Shown in pieces: positions 1-10,949 of a stretch of 41,644 nt of DNA. Source of the stretch: Pseudomonadota bacterium (GTDB lineage: Bacteria; Pseudomonadota; Alphaproteobacteria; Sphingomonadales; Sphingomonadaceae); contig JAEZQR010000128.1 of NCBI GenBank assembly GCA_023413015.1, positions 1 through 41,644 on the forward strand. The letters are read 5' to 3'. A model generated the notes under the pieces. The model was not told the DNA's origin. It was given only the letters and a program-made list of their open reading frames with translations, and did not search any database. The position numbers were made by a program, and so were the translations under genes. Position 1 is the first letter of the stretch. Every line of letters starts with the position of its first letter.

Positions 1-231
1 GGCGTCGGCGACCGCTTCGCGGCCCGGCTGAACGACATCGGCGTGTTCCACGTCCGTCAGATCGCCGGTTGGACGCCCGAAGACGCGCGCATCGCCGACT
101 CGCGGCTCGACACCTTCCGCGGCCGCATCGAGCGCGACCAGCTCGTCGAGCAGGCCCGCCTCCTCGCCGCCGGCCGCACCACTGAATATGAAGCGCGGTT
201 CGGCAGGATCGGCGGACCGGGTCCTCTCTAA
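1..231 (+). CDS. Helix-hairpin-helix domain protein, C-terminal part (5' end outside window)
   Basis: The reading frame is open from base 1 to a TAA at 229-231, so only the last 76 residues are present. They begin with GVGDRFAARLNDIGV, the second half of a helix-hairpin-helix motif (hhGhGpxxAxxLN). Then follow the 'QIAGWTPEDA' helix and the tail 'GRIERDQLVEQARLLAAG', a signature seen in sphingomonad and other alphaproteobacterial proteins with a C-terminal HhH module, including appendages of L21- or NuoE-like proteins. The module is expected to bind nucleic acid or mediate contacts. The identity of the N-terminal domain cannot be told from this window. Downstream lies a small palindrome and then a convergent lipoprotein gene. 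Confidence 0.7.
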   Translation, partial: GVGDRFAARLNDIGVFHVRQIAGWTPEDARIADSRLDTFRGRIERDQLVEQARLLAAGRTTEYEARFGRIGGPGPL

Positions 232-252
232 GGACCCACAGCACCTTTTACC

Positions 253-280
253 CGTGATCCCTGCGAAAGCGGGGATGACG
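253..280. repeat. Single-palindrome relative of the 69-nt dispersed repeat
   Basis: A roughly 28-base imperfect palindrome with core ATCCCTGC-GAAA-GCGGGGAT (one G.T pair), ending in ATGACG. It resembles one arm of the two 69-nt elements at 3435-3503 and 37722-37790 (same GCGAAAGC core and ATGACG end). It sits between the convergent stops of the HhH gene and the lipoprotein gene, where it could end transcription from either side. It has no clear T-tract. Confidence 0.6.
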
Positions 281-293
281 AACTATAAGACGG

Positions 294-691
294 CTAGCTA
301 GCGGGGCAGCGCTCCAGAATCACCGGCGGCGCCGCGTCGCGCGTCACCGACAAGCGCGCGCCGTCCAGCATCCGCAGGCGCCAGATCTCGGTCGACGGCA
401 ATCCCTCGCCCATGCAACTGAGATCGAGCTTGACACGGTGCGGCGTACGCTCCTGGCTATCGATCGAACAGTGAAGTTCGCCCGCCGTCTTTATCTCAGT
501 CTCGCCGAAGTCCCACCAGCCGGTCCGGCACATCCGTTGATTCACCGCCCAGCGTCCGGTGAATTCGGTCGCCTGTGGCCTCGCCGGCTCGGCTGGCTGC
601 TCAGCCTTCTGTTGCGCCTGCTGAGGCGCCGGCGCCTTTTCCGTCTCACCGCATCCGGCAAGCAACAGTAAGGCCACCAGCGCCAGTCGGC

Positions 692-695
<4 letters not shown>
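294..695 (-). CDS. Putative small lipoprotein, function unknown
   Basis: A 133-residue protein with a lipoprotein signal (hydrophobic ALVALLLLAGC, lipid-modified Cys15). A Q/A/P/E-rich linker (about residues 19-43) follows, then a compact domain with three cysteines and several tryptophans (MCRTGWWDFGE, LHCSID, LSCMGEG) that begins near FTGRWAVN. That layout suggests a small beta-rich outer-membrane-anchored or periplasmic domain. The start is a GTG overlapping the ppdK stop by 4 bases (GTGA), so it is probably translationally coupled to ppdK and is the last gene of that transcript. I do not recognise a specific family. The coding call is supported by the signal peptide, the overlap and normal codon use. 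Confidence 0.72.
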
Positions 696-3412
<2,717 letters not shown>

Positions 3413-3434
3413 GTGAGTTCACCCTGCCCTGTTG

Positions 3435-3503
3435 CGTCATTCCCGCGAAAGCGGGAACCCAGGTCCTGCGTGGCTCTGGGTTCCCGCTTTCGCGGGAATG
3501 ACG
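3435..3503. repeat. 69-nt palindromic repeat (28-bp perfect arms, 13-nt loop)
   Basis: The arms 3435-3462 and 3476-3503 are perfect reverse complements (28 of 28), separated by 13 bases. Each arm is itself a small hairpin (TCCCGC-GAAA-GCGGGA), so the element can form one long stem or two short ones. Its outer ends are CGTCAT/ATGACG and its inner ends ACCCAG/CTGGGT. A second copy of the same architecture lies at 37722-37790. It resembles a REP/BIME-like or MITE-like dispersed element. Here it lies between glyS and ppdK on the minus strand and could attenuate readthrough or protect the glyS mRNA end. Confidence 0.9.
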
Positions 3504-3526
3504 AAGCGGAGGCGTTATGGGTTCCC

Positions 3527-5689
3527 TCACCCCTCGATCTTCGAGAAGTCCGCCACCGTATGGACCGCCGCGCGGATCAGGTTAAGCAGATTCAGCCGGT
3601 TCTCGCGCAGCGGCGCTTCGGGTGCGTTCACCGTCACATGGTTGAAGAAGGCATCGACGAACGGCCGCAGCCGGGCGAGGCTCGCCATCGCCGCGGTGAA
3701 GTCCTCCGCCTCGACCGTCGCCCGCGCCTGCGGCAGCACCTGCTCGATCGTCTGGAACAGCCCGATCTCCTCGGGCAGCACCAGCATCCCGAAGTCGACC
3801 TCGCCGTCATACCGGCGCCCGTCCTTCTTCTCCTCGATCCGCAGAATGTTCGCTGCCCTCTTGTACCCGGCGAGCAAATTCGCCCCATCCTCGGTCGCGA
3901 CGAACGCCTGCAACGCCTTCACCCGTGCCAGTAAGCGCACGAGGTCGTCCTCACCGCCGAGCGCGAACACCGCATCGATCAGATCGTGCCGGACACCCGC
4001 CTCACGTTGCTGGACCTTCAGACGATCGGCGAAGAAGTCGATTAACGAAAGAACATCTCCAACCGGCTTAGTGCCAGCTAAATTCTGCAGGTCGCCAGCA
4101 TTTCGACCATAGAAAGCGTCTTCAGTAGCGCCTTCAAACAACGACCGCCCTCCCTGCGAAAACTTCCACCGCAGAGAAACGAACAGGACCTGCAGCAGAG
4201 AAAGGTGAAGCTCATTCAATATAATAGTTTGAATTGCCCCAAGAGCTGCCCTCCGAAGAGCAAAGGGGTCTTTAGAGCCAGTCGGAACCAAGCCTTCGGC
4301 AAAGAAGCTCGACAAAGAATCAAATTTATCCGCCAGTGATACAGCAACACTCACCGGCGCCATCGGAACTTCATCGCCCTGTCCGACAGGCTTATAGTGG
4401 TCACGGATCGCGTCAGCGACGTCCTCCGGCAGCCCCTCAACCTGTGCGTAGTAGCCGCCCATTACCCCTTGTAGCTCAGGGAACTCACCGACCATGCCAG
4501 TGACGAGGTCGGCCTTCGCCAGCCGCGCTGCCTGCTCGGCAAGCATCGGATCGCAGCCGGGAATGTACTGCGCCAGATGCCGCGCGAGCTTGGCGATACG
4601 CTCGACCTTGTCGGCGACGGTGCCCAACTTCTCGTGGAAGACGACTTCCTGAAGCTTCGGCAGGCGGTCCTCAAGCCGGACCTTCTTGTCCTGCTCCCAG
4701 AAGAACTTGGCGTCGCTCAACCGCGCGGCGAGCACCTTGCGGTTGCCGGCGACGATCGCCGCGCCGCCGTCCGACGCCACCGTGTTCGCTACGCAGACGA
4801 ACGCCGGCGCCAGCTTGCCGGTCTTCGGGTCGCGGCAGGCGAAATACTTTTGATTCGTCCGCATGGTGAGCTGGATCACCTCGGGCGGCACGTCGAGGAA
4901 TGCCGGGTCGAAATGCCCGAGCAGCGGCACCGGCCATTCGGTCAGCCCGGCGTTCTCGACGAGCAGGCCTTCGTCCTCGATCAGCTCGAGCCCGGCGTGC
5001 TTTGCCAGCTCGCGCGCATGTTCGCCGATGATCCGTGCCCGCTCGTCGGCGCACAGGATGACATGCGCGTCGCGCAGCCGCGCGATGTAGGTGTGAACGT
5101 CGGCGATCTCGACCGGCCCTTCGCTCAGGAAGCGATGCCCCTTGGTCGTCCGCCCGCTCCTGACGCCGTCGATTTCCAGCTCGACCACATCATGGTCGAG
5201 CAACGCTACGATCGAATGCAGCGGCCGCACCCAGCGCAGCGCGCCCTCGCTCGCCGAGCGCGCGCCCCAGCGCATCGACTTCGGCCATGGGAACGCCCGC
5301 ACGATCGCCGGCACCGCTTCGGCCAATACGTCGCGCGTCGGCCGCCCGGCCTTGGCGATCACCGCATAGAGGAAGCGCCCCTTGGGGTCGTCGCGCTCCT
5401 CGATCTGCTCGCGCGTCAGTCCCGTCGATTTCAGGAAGCCCTCGATCGCCTGCGTCGGGGCATCGGCGCGCGGACCCCGCCGCTCCTCGCTCACGTCCGG
5501 CGTTGCGACCGGCAGCCCGTGCGCGATCAGCGCCAGCCGCCGCGGCGTGGCGTAGGTATCGACCTCCGCCGCCGCCAGCCCGGCTTCCGCCAGCTTCTCG
5601 TTGAACAGCCGCTTCAGATCTTCGGCGGCCTTCGGCTGCATCCGCGCCGGGATTTCCTCGGAGAAGAGTTCGAGCAGGAAATCAGCCAC
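3527..5689 (-). CDS. glyS: Glycine--tRNA ligase beta subunit
   Basis: The beta subunit of the alpha2beta2 bacterial glycyl-tRNA synthetase, which provides tRNA recognition. The start chosen is the GTG at 5689, giving (M)ADFLLELFSEEIPARMQ, the conserved N-terminus. It has GGAG 7 bases upstream and overlaps the glyQ stop by 8 bases, implying coupling; a longer frame reaches 5746 but runs inside glyQ. The protein is 720 residues, close to the family's roughly 690-720. Conserved blocks visible include IEVPAR-like EEIPARM, MRWG, GHRF, TNQKYFAC, DPFALRRAALG and the C-terminal FFNHVTVNA anticodon-binding end. About 120 codons (roughly 4030-4390) have much lower GC and different codon use than the rest, while the frame stays intact. 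Confidence 0.97.
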   Translation of the reverse strand: MADFLLELFSEEIPARMQPKAAEDLKRLFNEKLAEAGLAAAEVDTYATPRRLALIAHGLPVATPDVSEERRGPRADAPTQAIEGFLKSTGLTREQIEERDDPKGRFLYAVIAKAGRPTRDVLAEAVPAIVRAFPWPKSMRWGARSASEGALRWVRPLHSIVALLDHDVVELEIDGVRSGRTTKGHRFLSEGPVEIADVHTYIARLRDAHVILCADERARIIGEHARELAKHAGLELIEDEGLLVENAGLTEWPVPLLGHFDPAFLDVPPEVIQLTMRTNQKYFACRDPKTGKLAPAFVCVANTVASDGGAAIVAGNRKVLAARLSDAKFFWEQDKKVRLEDRLPKLQEVVFHEKLGTVADKVERIAKLARHLAQYIPGCDPMLAEQAARLAKADLVTGMVGEFPELQGVMGGYYAQVEGLPEDVADAIRDHYKPVGQGDEVPMAPVSVAVSLADKFDSLSSFFAEGLVPTGSKDPFALRRAALGAIQTIILNELHLSLLQVLFVSLRWKFSQGGRSLFEGATEDAFYGRNAGDLQNLAGTKPVGDVLSLIDFFADRLKVQQREAGVRHDLIDAVFALGGEDDLVRLLARVKALQAFVATEDGANLLAGYKRAANILRIEEKKDGRRYDGEVDFGMLVLPEEIGLFQTIEQVLPQARATVEAEDFTAAMASLARLRPFVDAFFNHVTVNAPEAPLRENRLNLLNLIRAAVHTVADFSKIEG

Positions 5690-6545
5690 GGGCGGTCTCC
5701 TGCGCAGCCCAAATCTCGCAGCAGCCCTTGGCGAGGTCGCGCACACGGCCGATGTAGGCCTGCCTCTCCGCCACCGAGATCACGCCGCGCGCATTCAGAA
5801 GGTTGAACAGGTGGCTCGCCTTGATCGCTTGGTCGTAGGCCGGCAGCGGCAGCTCGGCGTTCAGCAGCTCGCGGCACTGCTCCTGCGCCTCGCGGAACTG
5901 GTCGAACAGGAAGTCGGTGCGCGCGTGCTCGAAATTGTAGGCGCTGAACTGGCGCTCGTTTTCGAGGAACACGTCGCCGTAGGTCACGCCTTGGCCGTTG
6001 TAGTCGAGGTCGAAGATCGAATCCTTGCCCTGGATGTAGGTCGCCAGCCGTTCGAGCCCGTAGGTGATCTCGCCCGAGACCGGCGAGCATTCGATGCCGC
6101 CCACCTGCTGGAAATAGGTGAACTGCGTCACCTCCATCCCGTCGCACCACACCTCCCAGCCTAGGCCCCAGGCACCCAACGTCGGGCTCTCCCAGTCATC
6201 CTCGACGAAGCGGATGTCGTGCTTGGCCGTGTCGATGCCGATGGCGCGAAGCGAGCCGAGATAGAGGTCGAGGATGTTCTCGGGGCTGGGCTTCAGGATC
6301 ACCTGGAACTGGTAATAATGCTGCAGCCGGTTCGGGTTCTCGCCGTAGCGGCCGTCGGTCGGGCGGCGGCACGGCTGGACATAGGCGGCGCGCCACGGCT
6401 TCGGCCCCAGCGCGCGTAGCGTCGTTGCCGGATGGAAGGTCCCGGCCCCGACTTCGACGTCATAGGGCTGCAGCACGACGCAGCCCTGCTCCGCCCAGTA
6501 TCTCTGCAACGTCAGGATCAGCTCCTGGAACGACGGCGCGGCCAC
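5682..6545 (-). CDS. glyQ: Glycine--tRNA ligase alpha subunit
   Basis: The catalytic alpha subunit of the heterotetrameric class II glycyl-tRNA synthetase; it activates glycine and charges tRNA-Gly. The start is a GTG at 6545 with AAAGGA about 6 bases upstream, giving (M)AAPSFQELILTLQRYWAEQGC, the typical N-terminus; an in-frame ATG at 6566 lies before the ribosome site and is unlikely. The 287 residues carry the family blocks QPYDVEVGAGTFHP, YVQPCRRPTDGRYGENPNRLQ, HYYQFQVILKP, LGAWGLGWEVWCDGMEVTQF and the C-terminal KASHLFNLLNARG. It is the first gene of the glyQ-glyS transcript and diverges from the acyl-CoA synthetase across about 150 bases that must hold both promoters. Confidence 0.97.
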   Translation of the reverse strand: MAAPSFQELILTLQRYWAEQGCVVLQPYDVEVGAGTFHPATTLRALGPKPWRAAYVQPCRRPTDGRYGENPNRLQHYYQFQVILKPSPENILDLYLGSLRAIGIDTAKHDIRFVEDDWESPTLGAWGLGWEVWCDGMEVTQFTYFQQVGGIECSPVSGEITYGLERLATYIQGKDSIFDLDYNGQGVTYGDVFLENERQFSAYNFEHARTDFLFDQFREAQEQCRELLNAELPLPAYDQAIKASHLFNLLNARGVISVAERQAYIGRVRDLAKGCCEIWAAQETARG

Positions 6546-6693
6546 CGGTGTCCTTTCGCAATGCACAACAGGCCTTGCGTCCTAACGACCGCCGCGCGCG
6601 CGGGCAAGGCGCAGCCCCCTCGCCTTTGCCAGCCTACACGGGCGCGGACACGCATGTTAGCCTCACCGCAAAAGCACCTGGGGAGGTTGCCTG

Positions 6694-8217
6694 ATGCATC
6701 CGTACATTCATGCCGCGAGCCAGGCCGACAAGCCCGCCATCATCATGGCCGGCTCTGGCCAGACGATCACCTATGGCGAACTCGAAGCCGAATCCAATCG
6801 TGTGGCCCAGCTTCTGCGTTCGCATGGTCTCAAGCGCGGCGACGCCATCGCCATCTTCATGGAGAACGGGCCGCACTATCTGCCGATCTGCTGGGGTGCG
6901 CAGCGGGCCGGGCTGATCTTCACCTGCCTCTCGACCAAGCTCAGCCTCGACGAGGCGCGCTACATCATCGAAGATTCGGGTTCGAGGATCATCTTCGCCA
7001 GCCCGTCGCTCGCCAGCGTCGCGGCGCAGCTCGACGCGCCGGTCGCGCGCTATGCCATCGGCGGAGCGATCGACGGATACGACAGCTTCGAGGACGCGAT
7101 CGCTGCCCAGCCTGCCAGCCGTATCCCCGATGAATCGCCTGGCCGCGACATGCTCTATTCGTCGGGCACGACCGGGCGCCCTAAGGGCGTGTCGGGCAAG
7201 CTGCCCGAAGGGGGCGTCGACGCGCCCGATCCGCTGCTGATGCTGGTGACCGCGCTCTACGGCTTCGGGCCGGACACCGTCTATCTGTCGCCCGCGCCGC
7301 TCTATCACGCAGCCCCCCTGCGCTACTGCCTCGCCGTCCACCGCGCGGGCGGCACGGTGATCGTGATGGAGAAGTTCGATCCCGAACGCTACCTCGAGCT
7401 GATCGAACGCTACAAGGTCACACACACCCAGCTGGTGCCGACGATGTTCGTACGTATGCTCAAGCTGCCGGACGAGGTGCGAAGCCGCTACGACGTCTCC
7501 AGCCTCAAGGCGGCGATCCACGCCGCCGCCCCCTGCCCGGTCGAGGTCAAGCGCCGCATGATCGAATGGTGGGGGCCGGTGATCTACGAATATTATTCGG
7601 CCACCGAAGGCGCCGGCTTCACCACGATCGCCCCGCAGGAGTGGCTGCAGAAGCCCGGCTCGGTCGGCAGGTCGGTGCTCGGCGAGATTCGCATCCTCGA
7701 CGAGGAGGACAATCTGCTCCCGCCCGGCCGCGAAGGCCGCATCTTCTTCCACGGCGGCGGTGAAGTCGAATATCACCGCGACCCGGTCAAGACGGCGAGC
7801 GTCAAGTCGGTGCACGGCGTCACCTTCGGTGATATCGGCTATGTCGACGAGGACGGCTATCTCTTCCTCACCGACCGCGCCGCCTACATGATCATCACCG
7901 GCGGCGTGAACGTCTATCCGCAGGAGACGGAGAACATCCTCGTCATGCACCCCAAGGTCGCCGACGTGGCGGTGATCGGCGTTCCGAACGAGGAGATGGG
8001 CGAGGAGGTGAAGGCCATCGTCCAGCCGCGCGACTGGGCCGACGCGGGGCCCGAGCTGGAGGCCGAACTGATCGCGTTCGCGCGCGAGCATCTGTCCCAC
8101 GTCAAATGCCCGCGTTCGATCGACTTCGAGCGCGAGCTGCCACGCCACGACACCGGCAAGCTCTACAAGCGGCTGCTCAAGGACCGCTATTGGGCAAAGG
8201 CCAAGGAGCCGGCGTGA
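6694..8217 (+). CDS. AMP-dependent acyl-CoA synthetase (ANL superfamily)
   Basis: Activates a carboxylic acid as an acyl-adenylate, then transfers it to CoA. The 507 residues carry the ANL marks: the P-loop MLYSSGTTGRPKG (153-165), the A5-like YYSATEGAGFT, the hinge region GDIGYVDEDGYLFLTDRAAYMIITGGVNVYPQE (split here as GDIGYVDEDGYLFL and TDRAAYMIITGGVNVYP), and the catalytic lysine in DTGKLYKR (Lys489). It has no signal peptide, so it is cytosolic. The start ATG has GGGGAGG 8 bases upstream. It resembles the FadD/FadD13-like group of fatty- or aromatic-acid ligases, but the substrate cannot be set from sequence. No beta-oxidation gene adjoins it; a MaoC hydratase lies 6.5 kb away in an unrelated cluster. 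Confidence 0.93.
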   Translation: MHPYIHAASQADKPAIIMAGSGQTITYGELEAESNRVAQLLRSHGLKRGDAIAIFMENGPHYLPICWGAQRAGLIFTCLSTKLSLDEARYIIEDSGSRIIFASPSLASVAAQLDAPVARYAIGGAIDGYDSFEDAIAAQPASRIPDESPGRDMLYSSGTTGRPKGVSGKLPEGGVDAPDPLLMLVTALYGFGPDTVYLSPAPLYHAAPLRYCLAVHRAGGTVIVMEKFDPERYLELIERYKVTHTQLVPTMFVRMLKLPDEVRSRYDVSSLKAAIHAAAPCPVEVKRRMIEWWGPVIYEYYSATEGAGFTTIAPQEWLQKPGSVGRSVLGEIRILDEEDNLLPPGREGRIFFHGGGEVEYHRDPVKTASVKSVHGVTFGDIGYVDEDGYLFLTDRAAYMIITGGVNVYPQETENILVMHPKVADVAVIGVPNEEMGEEVKAIVQPRDWADAGPELEAELIAFAREHLSHVKCPRSIDFERELPRHDTGKLYKRLLKDRYWAKAKEPA

Positions 8218-8308
8218 TCCTCGGCCACGCAAGCCCCGGCGCGGTTTCACGCACGGCTAGGCGGCATCGATCGGCGCGGCTAAGTTACGGCGCTCTTCGG
8301 GAGGTTGC

Positions 8309-9172
8309 ATGTTCCGTCGTTCGATCGCCGCGTTGTTCATGGCCGTTTCGTCCGCGTGCGCCGCGCAGGCTGCACCTGCGCTGTGGGCGGTGAAGGACGC
8401 CGACACCACCATCTATCTGTTCGGCACCATCCACGCGCTGCCCAAGGAAGCGCAGTGGTTCGAGGGTCCGGTGCGGCAAGCGTTCGACAAGTCGGACACG
8501 CTCGTCCTTGAGATGCTCGCGCCCAAGGACGAGGCCGAACTGGCGCCCGTCCTGATGTCGCTCGGTTTCAGCGCCGGCCAGCCGCCGCTCACCGAGCGCG
8601 TTTCACCGGCCGAGCGCCCCCAGCTCGACAAGGCCGTCAAGGAAGCCGGCCTCCCGCTGGCTTCGCTCAATGCCATGGAGACTTGGCTCGCCACCGTCAG
8701 CCTCTCCACGCAACAACTGTCGAAGCAGGGCCTCGACCCGAAGCTCGGCGTCGAGAAGACGCTTACCGTCAAGGCTCAGGCCGCCGGCAAGAAGCTCACC
8801 GGCCTAGAGACCGCCGCCGAACAGATGGGTTTCCTCGACGCGCTGCCCGAAGCCGACCAGCGCGCCTATCTTTCGGCGACCCTCAAGGAATGGCCCGGAA
8901 TGAGGACCAAGCTCGGCGAGCTCATCGGCTACTGGACCGCCGGCAACGTCGAGGCGCTGGGCAAGGCGATGAACGAGGGCGTGAGCGAGACGCCCAAGCT
9001 CGCCAAGGTGCTGCTCGCCGACCGCAACGCCCGCTGGGCCGACTGGATCAAGACCCGCATGGCGCAGTCCGGCACCGTCTTCGTCGCGGTCGGCGCCGGC
9101 CACTTGGCCGGCCCCGAAAGCGTCCAAGCGATGCTCGCGAAACGCGGCCTCAAGGCCGAGCGCCTCAACTAA
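8309..9172 (+). CDS. TraB/GumN family protein, secreted
   Basis: A 287-residue TraB/GumN protein. It has a signal peptide (residues 1 to about 21, ending ACAAQA), then the family's N-terminal motif LFGTIHALP (Gly39-Thr40, His42) and the C-terminal motif FVAVGAGHLAG (His265), which together form the conserved metal-binding core of the EreA/ChaN/TIKI-like fold. Some relatives are metallohydrolases, such as TIKI proteases and erythromycin esterases; the activity of bacterial GumN-like proteins is largely unknown. The start ATG has GGGAGG 5 bases upstream. The dioxygenase gene follows after 8 bases and its ribosome site AAGGA overlaps this gene's TAA, so the two are probably co-transcribed. Confidence 0.9.
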   Translation: MFRRSIAALFMAVSSACAAQAAPALWAVKDADTTIYLFGTIHALPKEAQWFEGPVRQAFDKSDTLVLEMLAPKDEAELAPVLMSLGFSAGQPPLTERVSPAERPQLDKAVKEAGLPLASLNAMETWLATVSLSTQQLSKQGLDPKLGVEKTLTVKAQAAGKKLTGLETAAEQMGFLDALPEADQRAYLSATLKEWPGMRTKLGELIGYWTAGNVEALGKAMNEGVSETPKLAKVLLADRNARWADWIKTRMAQSGTVFVAVGAGHLAGPESVQAMLAKRGLKAERLN

Positions 9173-9180
9173 GGACCCCT

Positions 9181-9846
9181 ATGTTCCTCGAAATCCCCGA
9201 CCTGCTAACGGTCGCCGAGATCAACGAGCTTCGGGCGATCGCTGGCGCCACGCCGTTCATCGACGGCCGCGCCAGCAACCCGCATTCCAAGGTCAAGAAC
9301 AACGAGTTCATCAACGAGCCCGCCGGCTTCACCCGGTCGGCCCAGCTCCTCGGCGCGGCGCTGCAGCGGAACGAGGAGTTCAACAACTGGGCCTTCCCGC
9401 GCGCCTTCGCGCACCCCCGGCTCACCCGCTATGCCGGCGGCGGCAACTACGGCCTCCATGCCGACGCGGCCTTCCTTCCCCTGCCGAATGCCGCGCCGCT
9501 GCGGTCGGACCTTTCCTGCACGATCTTCCTATCGCCGCCCGAGACCTATGACGGCGGCGAGCTGTCGGTCCGGCTCGGCACGCGGACCGTGGAGATCAAG
9601 GGGCCGGCGGGATCGGCGGTGATCTATCCCTCGAACACGCTGCACGAGGTCAAGCCGGTGACGCGCGGCGAGCGGCTGGTGGGCCTCACCTTCATCGAAA
9701 GCCGCATCCCGGACGCGCATCAGCGCGAGCTGCTCTACGAGCTGAACGAAGTCGCCGCGCTCGAAGGCCTGCAGATGAGCTGGGAGAATTACACCCGGCT
9801 GCAGCGGGTCCAGGCCGGCCTGCTGCGGATTTGGGCCGACGGCTAA
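9181..9846 (+). CDS. PKHD-type Fe(II)/2-oxoglutarate-dependent dioxygenase (PiuC/YbiX family)
   Basis: A 221-residue oxygenase of the PiuC/YbiX size and layout (E. coli YbiX is 225). The double-stranded beta-helix iron ligands are visible: His93 and Asp95 in GLHADAAF, distal His155 in NTLHEVKPV, and the 2-oxoglutarate arginine Arg165 in GERLVGL. PiuC is linked to iron uptake in other bacteria and usually sits beside a TonB-dependent receptor. No receptor is present here; the gene follows the TraB/GumN gene. Its TAA overlaps the TAG of the convergent P-loop gene in the 4 bases CTAA (9843-9846). The substrate is unknown. Confidence 0.92.
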   Translation: MFLEIPDLLTVAEINELRAIAGATPFIDGRASNPHSKVKNNEFINEPAGFTRSAQLLGAALQRNEEFNNWAFPRAFAHPRLTRYAGGGNYGLHADAAFLPLPNAAPLRSDLSCTIFLSPPETYDGGELSVRLGTRTVEIKGPAGSAVIYPSNTLHEVKPVTRGERLVGLTFIESRIPDAHQRELLYELNEVAALEGLQMSWENYTRLQRVQAGLLRIWADG

Positions 9847-10868
9847 GCGATCGCCGTCGCGATCGACGGGTGCGCCTTCGCGGCCGCGTCGAGCCAAGCG
9901 AGGCCGCGGCGTATCTCGTCTCCCTCCTCGCGCCGGCTCTGCTCGAGCAACTGCGCCCGGAGTTGCGGCGAATAGGCATGTTCGGGGGCCTTCGAGTAGC
10001 GCTGCATCAGCGGGCCGCTCGTGAGCGCCTCGATCTCCGCCGATGTCGCGGGGACGCCGATATGCCGCAGAGCACCGGCCAGATTCTCGGACGGCGCGCG
10101 TAGGAACGCCTCGAAGTCGATCCACCGGAGCCGTCCCGCATCGGCGCCGCGCAGGGCGAGCATCTCGCAGGTCCAGCTCATCGCTGCGCGCTCGCCGTCG
10201 GACAGCTCGTACAGGCGCCAGCATCCCCTGCCCAAGCGGGCATGCAGCCGCTTGAGGCGGCTCGGCGCCATGACCTGCAACTCCTGGCGCGATCCCTCGC
10301 CCCCAAGGATGCCGGCGATATAGGTCTCCGGCGCGACCGTGAGCGCGATGGACGGCCGGCCGCCGTTCCGGGCCATAAGGTCGCCGGCCAGTTCGCTGGC
10401 GAAGCTCGTCGCCTTGACGATGCTCCGCTCGGTCGGCGCATAAGTCCGCGACCAGAGCTTTACGAAGCTCGTCAGGCGGCGCTCGAACGTCGCCGGCGCA
10501 ATGACGCTCTCGTGGCTGCTGATCTCCGCTTTCAGCTGGGCCAGCGTGCGGAGCGCGGCGGGCTCGCGCAACGCCAGCACGCCCGGCAGCGCACCGATCA
10601 GGCGCGACAGCAGCGTCGACCCGACATGCCCGATATGGAAGATGAAATGGCAGTCGGATCGGTCGACGACCTCCAGGGCCTTGTCGACGGGATCGGCCGC
10701 CAGCCACTGCCCGCGCGTCTGCGGCGTCAGGATGCGCTGGTCGAGGAAGCTCGCCGCTGCATAGGCGTCGCGCGTCATGTCGATCACCAGCACGCTGTCG
10801 TTCAACTCGTCGTAGCTGTGCGGATACATGTCCGGACTGGTGCGGAGCTGGGCGACTGGATCGTTCAT
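9843..10868 (-). CDS. Sulfotransferase-like P-loop protein
   Basis: A 341-residue protein starting at ATG 10868 (MNDPVAQLRTSPDMYPHSYD); longer upstream in-frame starts lack family-like sequence. The segment HIGHVGSTLLSRLIG (78-92) resembles the 5'-PSB loop of sulfotransferases, which binds PAPS. Further on come ALREPAALR, a conserved 'IVKATSFASELAGDL' block (as in VKxxS motifs) and a C-terminal LAGALRHIGVP segment typical of bacterial sulfotransferase-like proteins, whose true activity is often unproven. No signal peptide. It is convergent with the dioxygenase and shares its stop bases. It resembles proteins often annotated 'sulfotransferase family' in sphingomonads, and the function is inferred. 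Confidence 0.75.
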   Translation of the reverse strand: MNDPVAQLRTSPDMYPHSYDELNDSVLVIDMTRDAYAAASFLDQRILTPQTRGQWLAADPVDKALEVVDRSDCHFIFHIGHVGSTLLSRLIGALPGVLALREPAALRTLAQLKAEISSHESVIAPATFERRLTSFVKLWSRTYAPTERSIVKATSFASELAGDLMARNGGRPSIALTVAPETYIAGILGGEGSRQELQVMAPSRLKRLHARLGRGCWRLYELSDGERAAMSWTCEMLALRGADAGRLRWIDFEAFLRAPSENLAGALRHIGVPATSAEIEALTSGPLMQRYSKAPEHAYSPQLRAQLLEQSRREEGDEIRRGLAWLDAAAKAHPSIATAIA

Positions 10869-10949
10869 GCAACGGCTATAGCCTTGCGCCCCGGGGGCCG
10901 GAAGGCCCGCACCTTGCCTTTCGCCCCCTGCTCCGGTACAGCGCCGGCT

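Noticed and set aside
6634..8250. A 538-codon frame antisense to the acyl-CoA synthetase
   Set aside because: Same shadow effect; low-complexity Arg/Asp/Val composition, while the plus-strand gene has full catalytic motifs.
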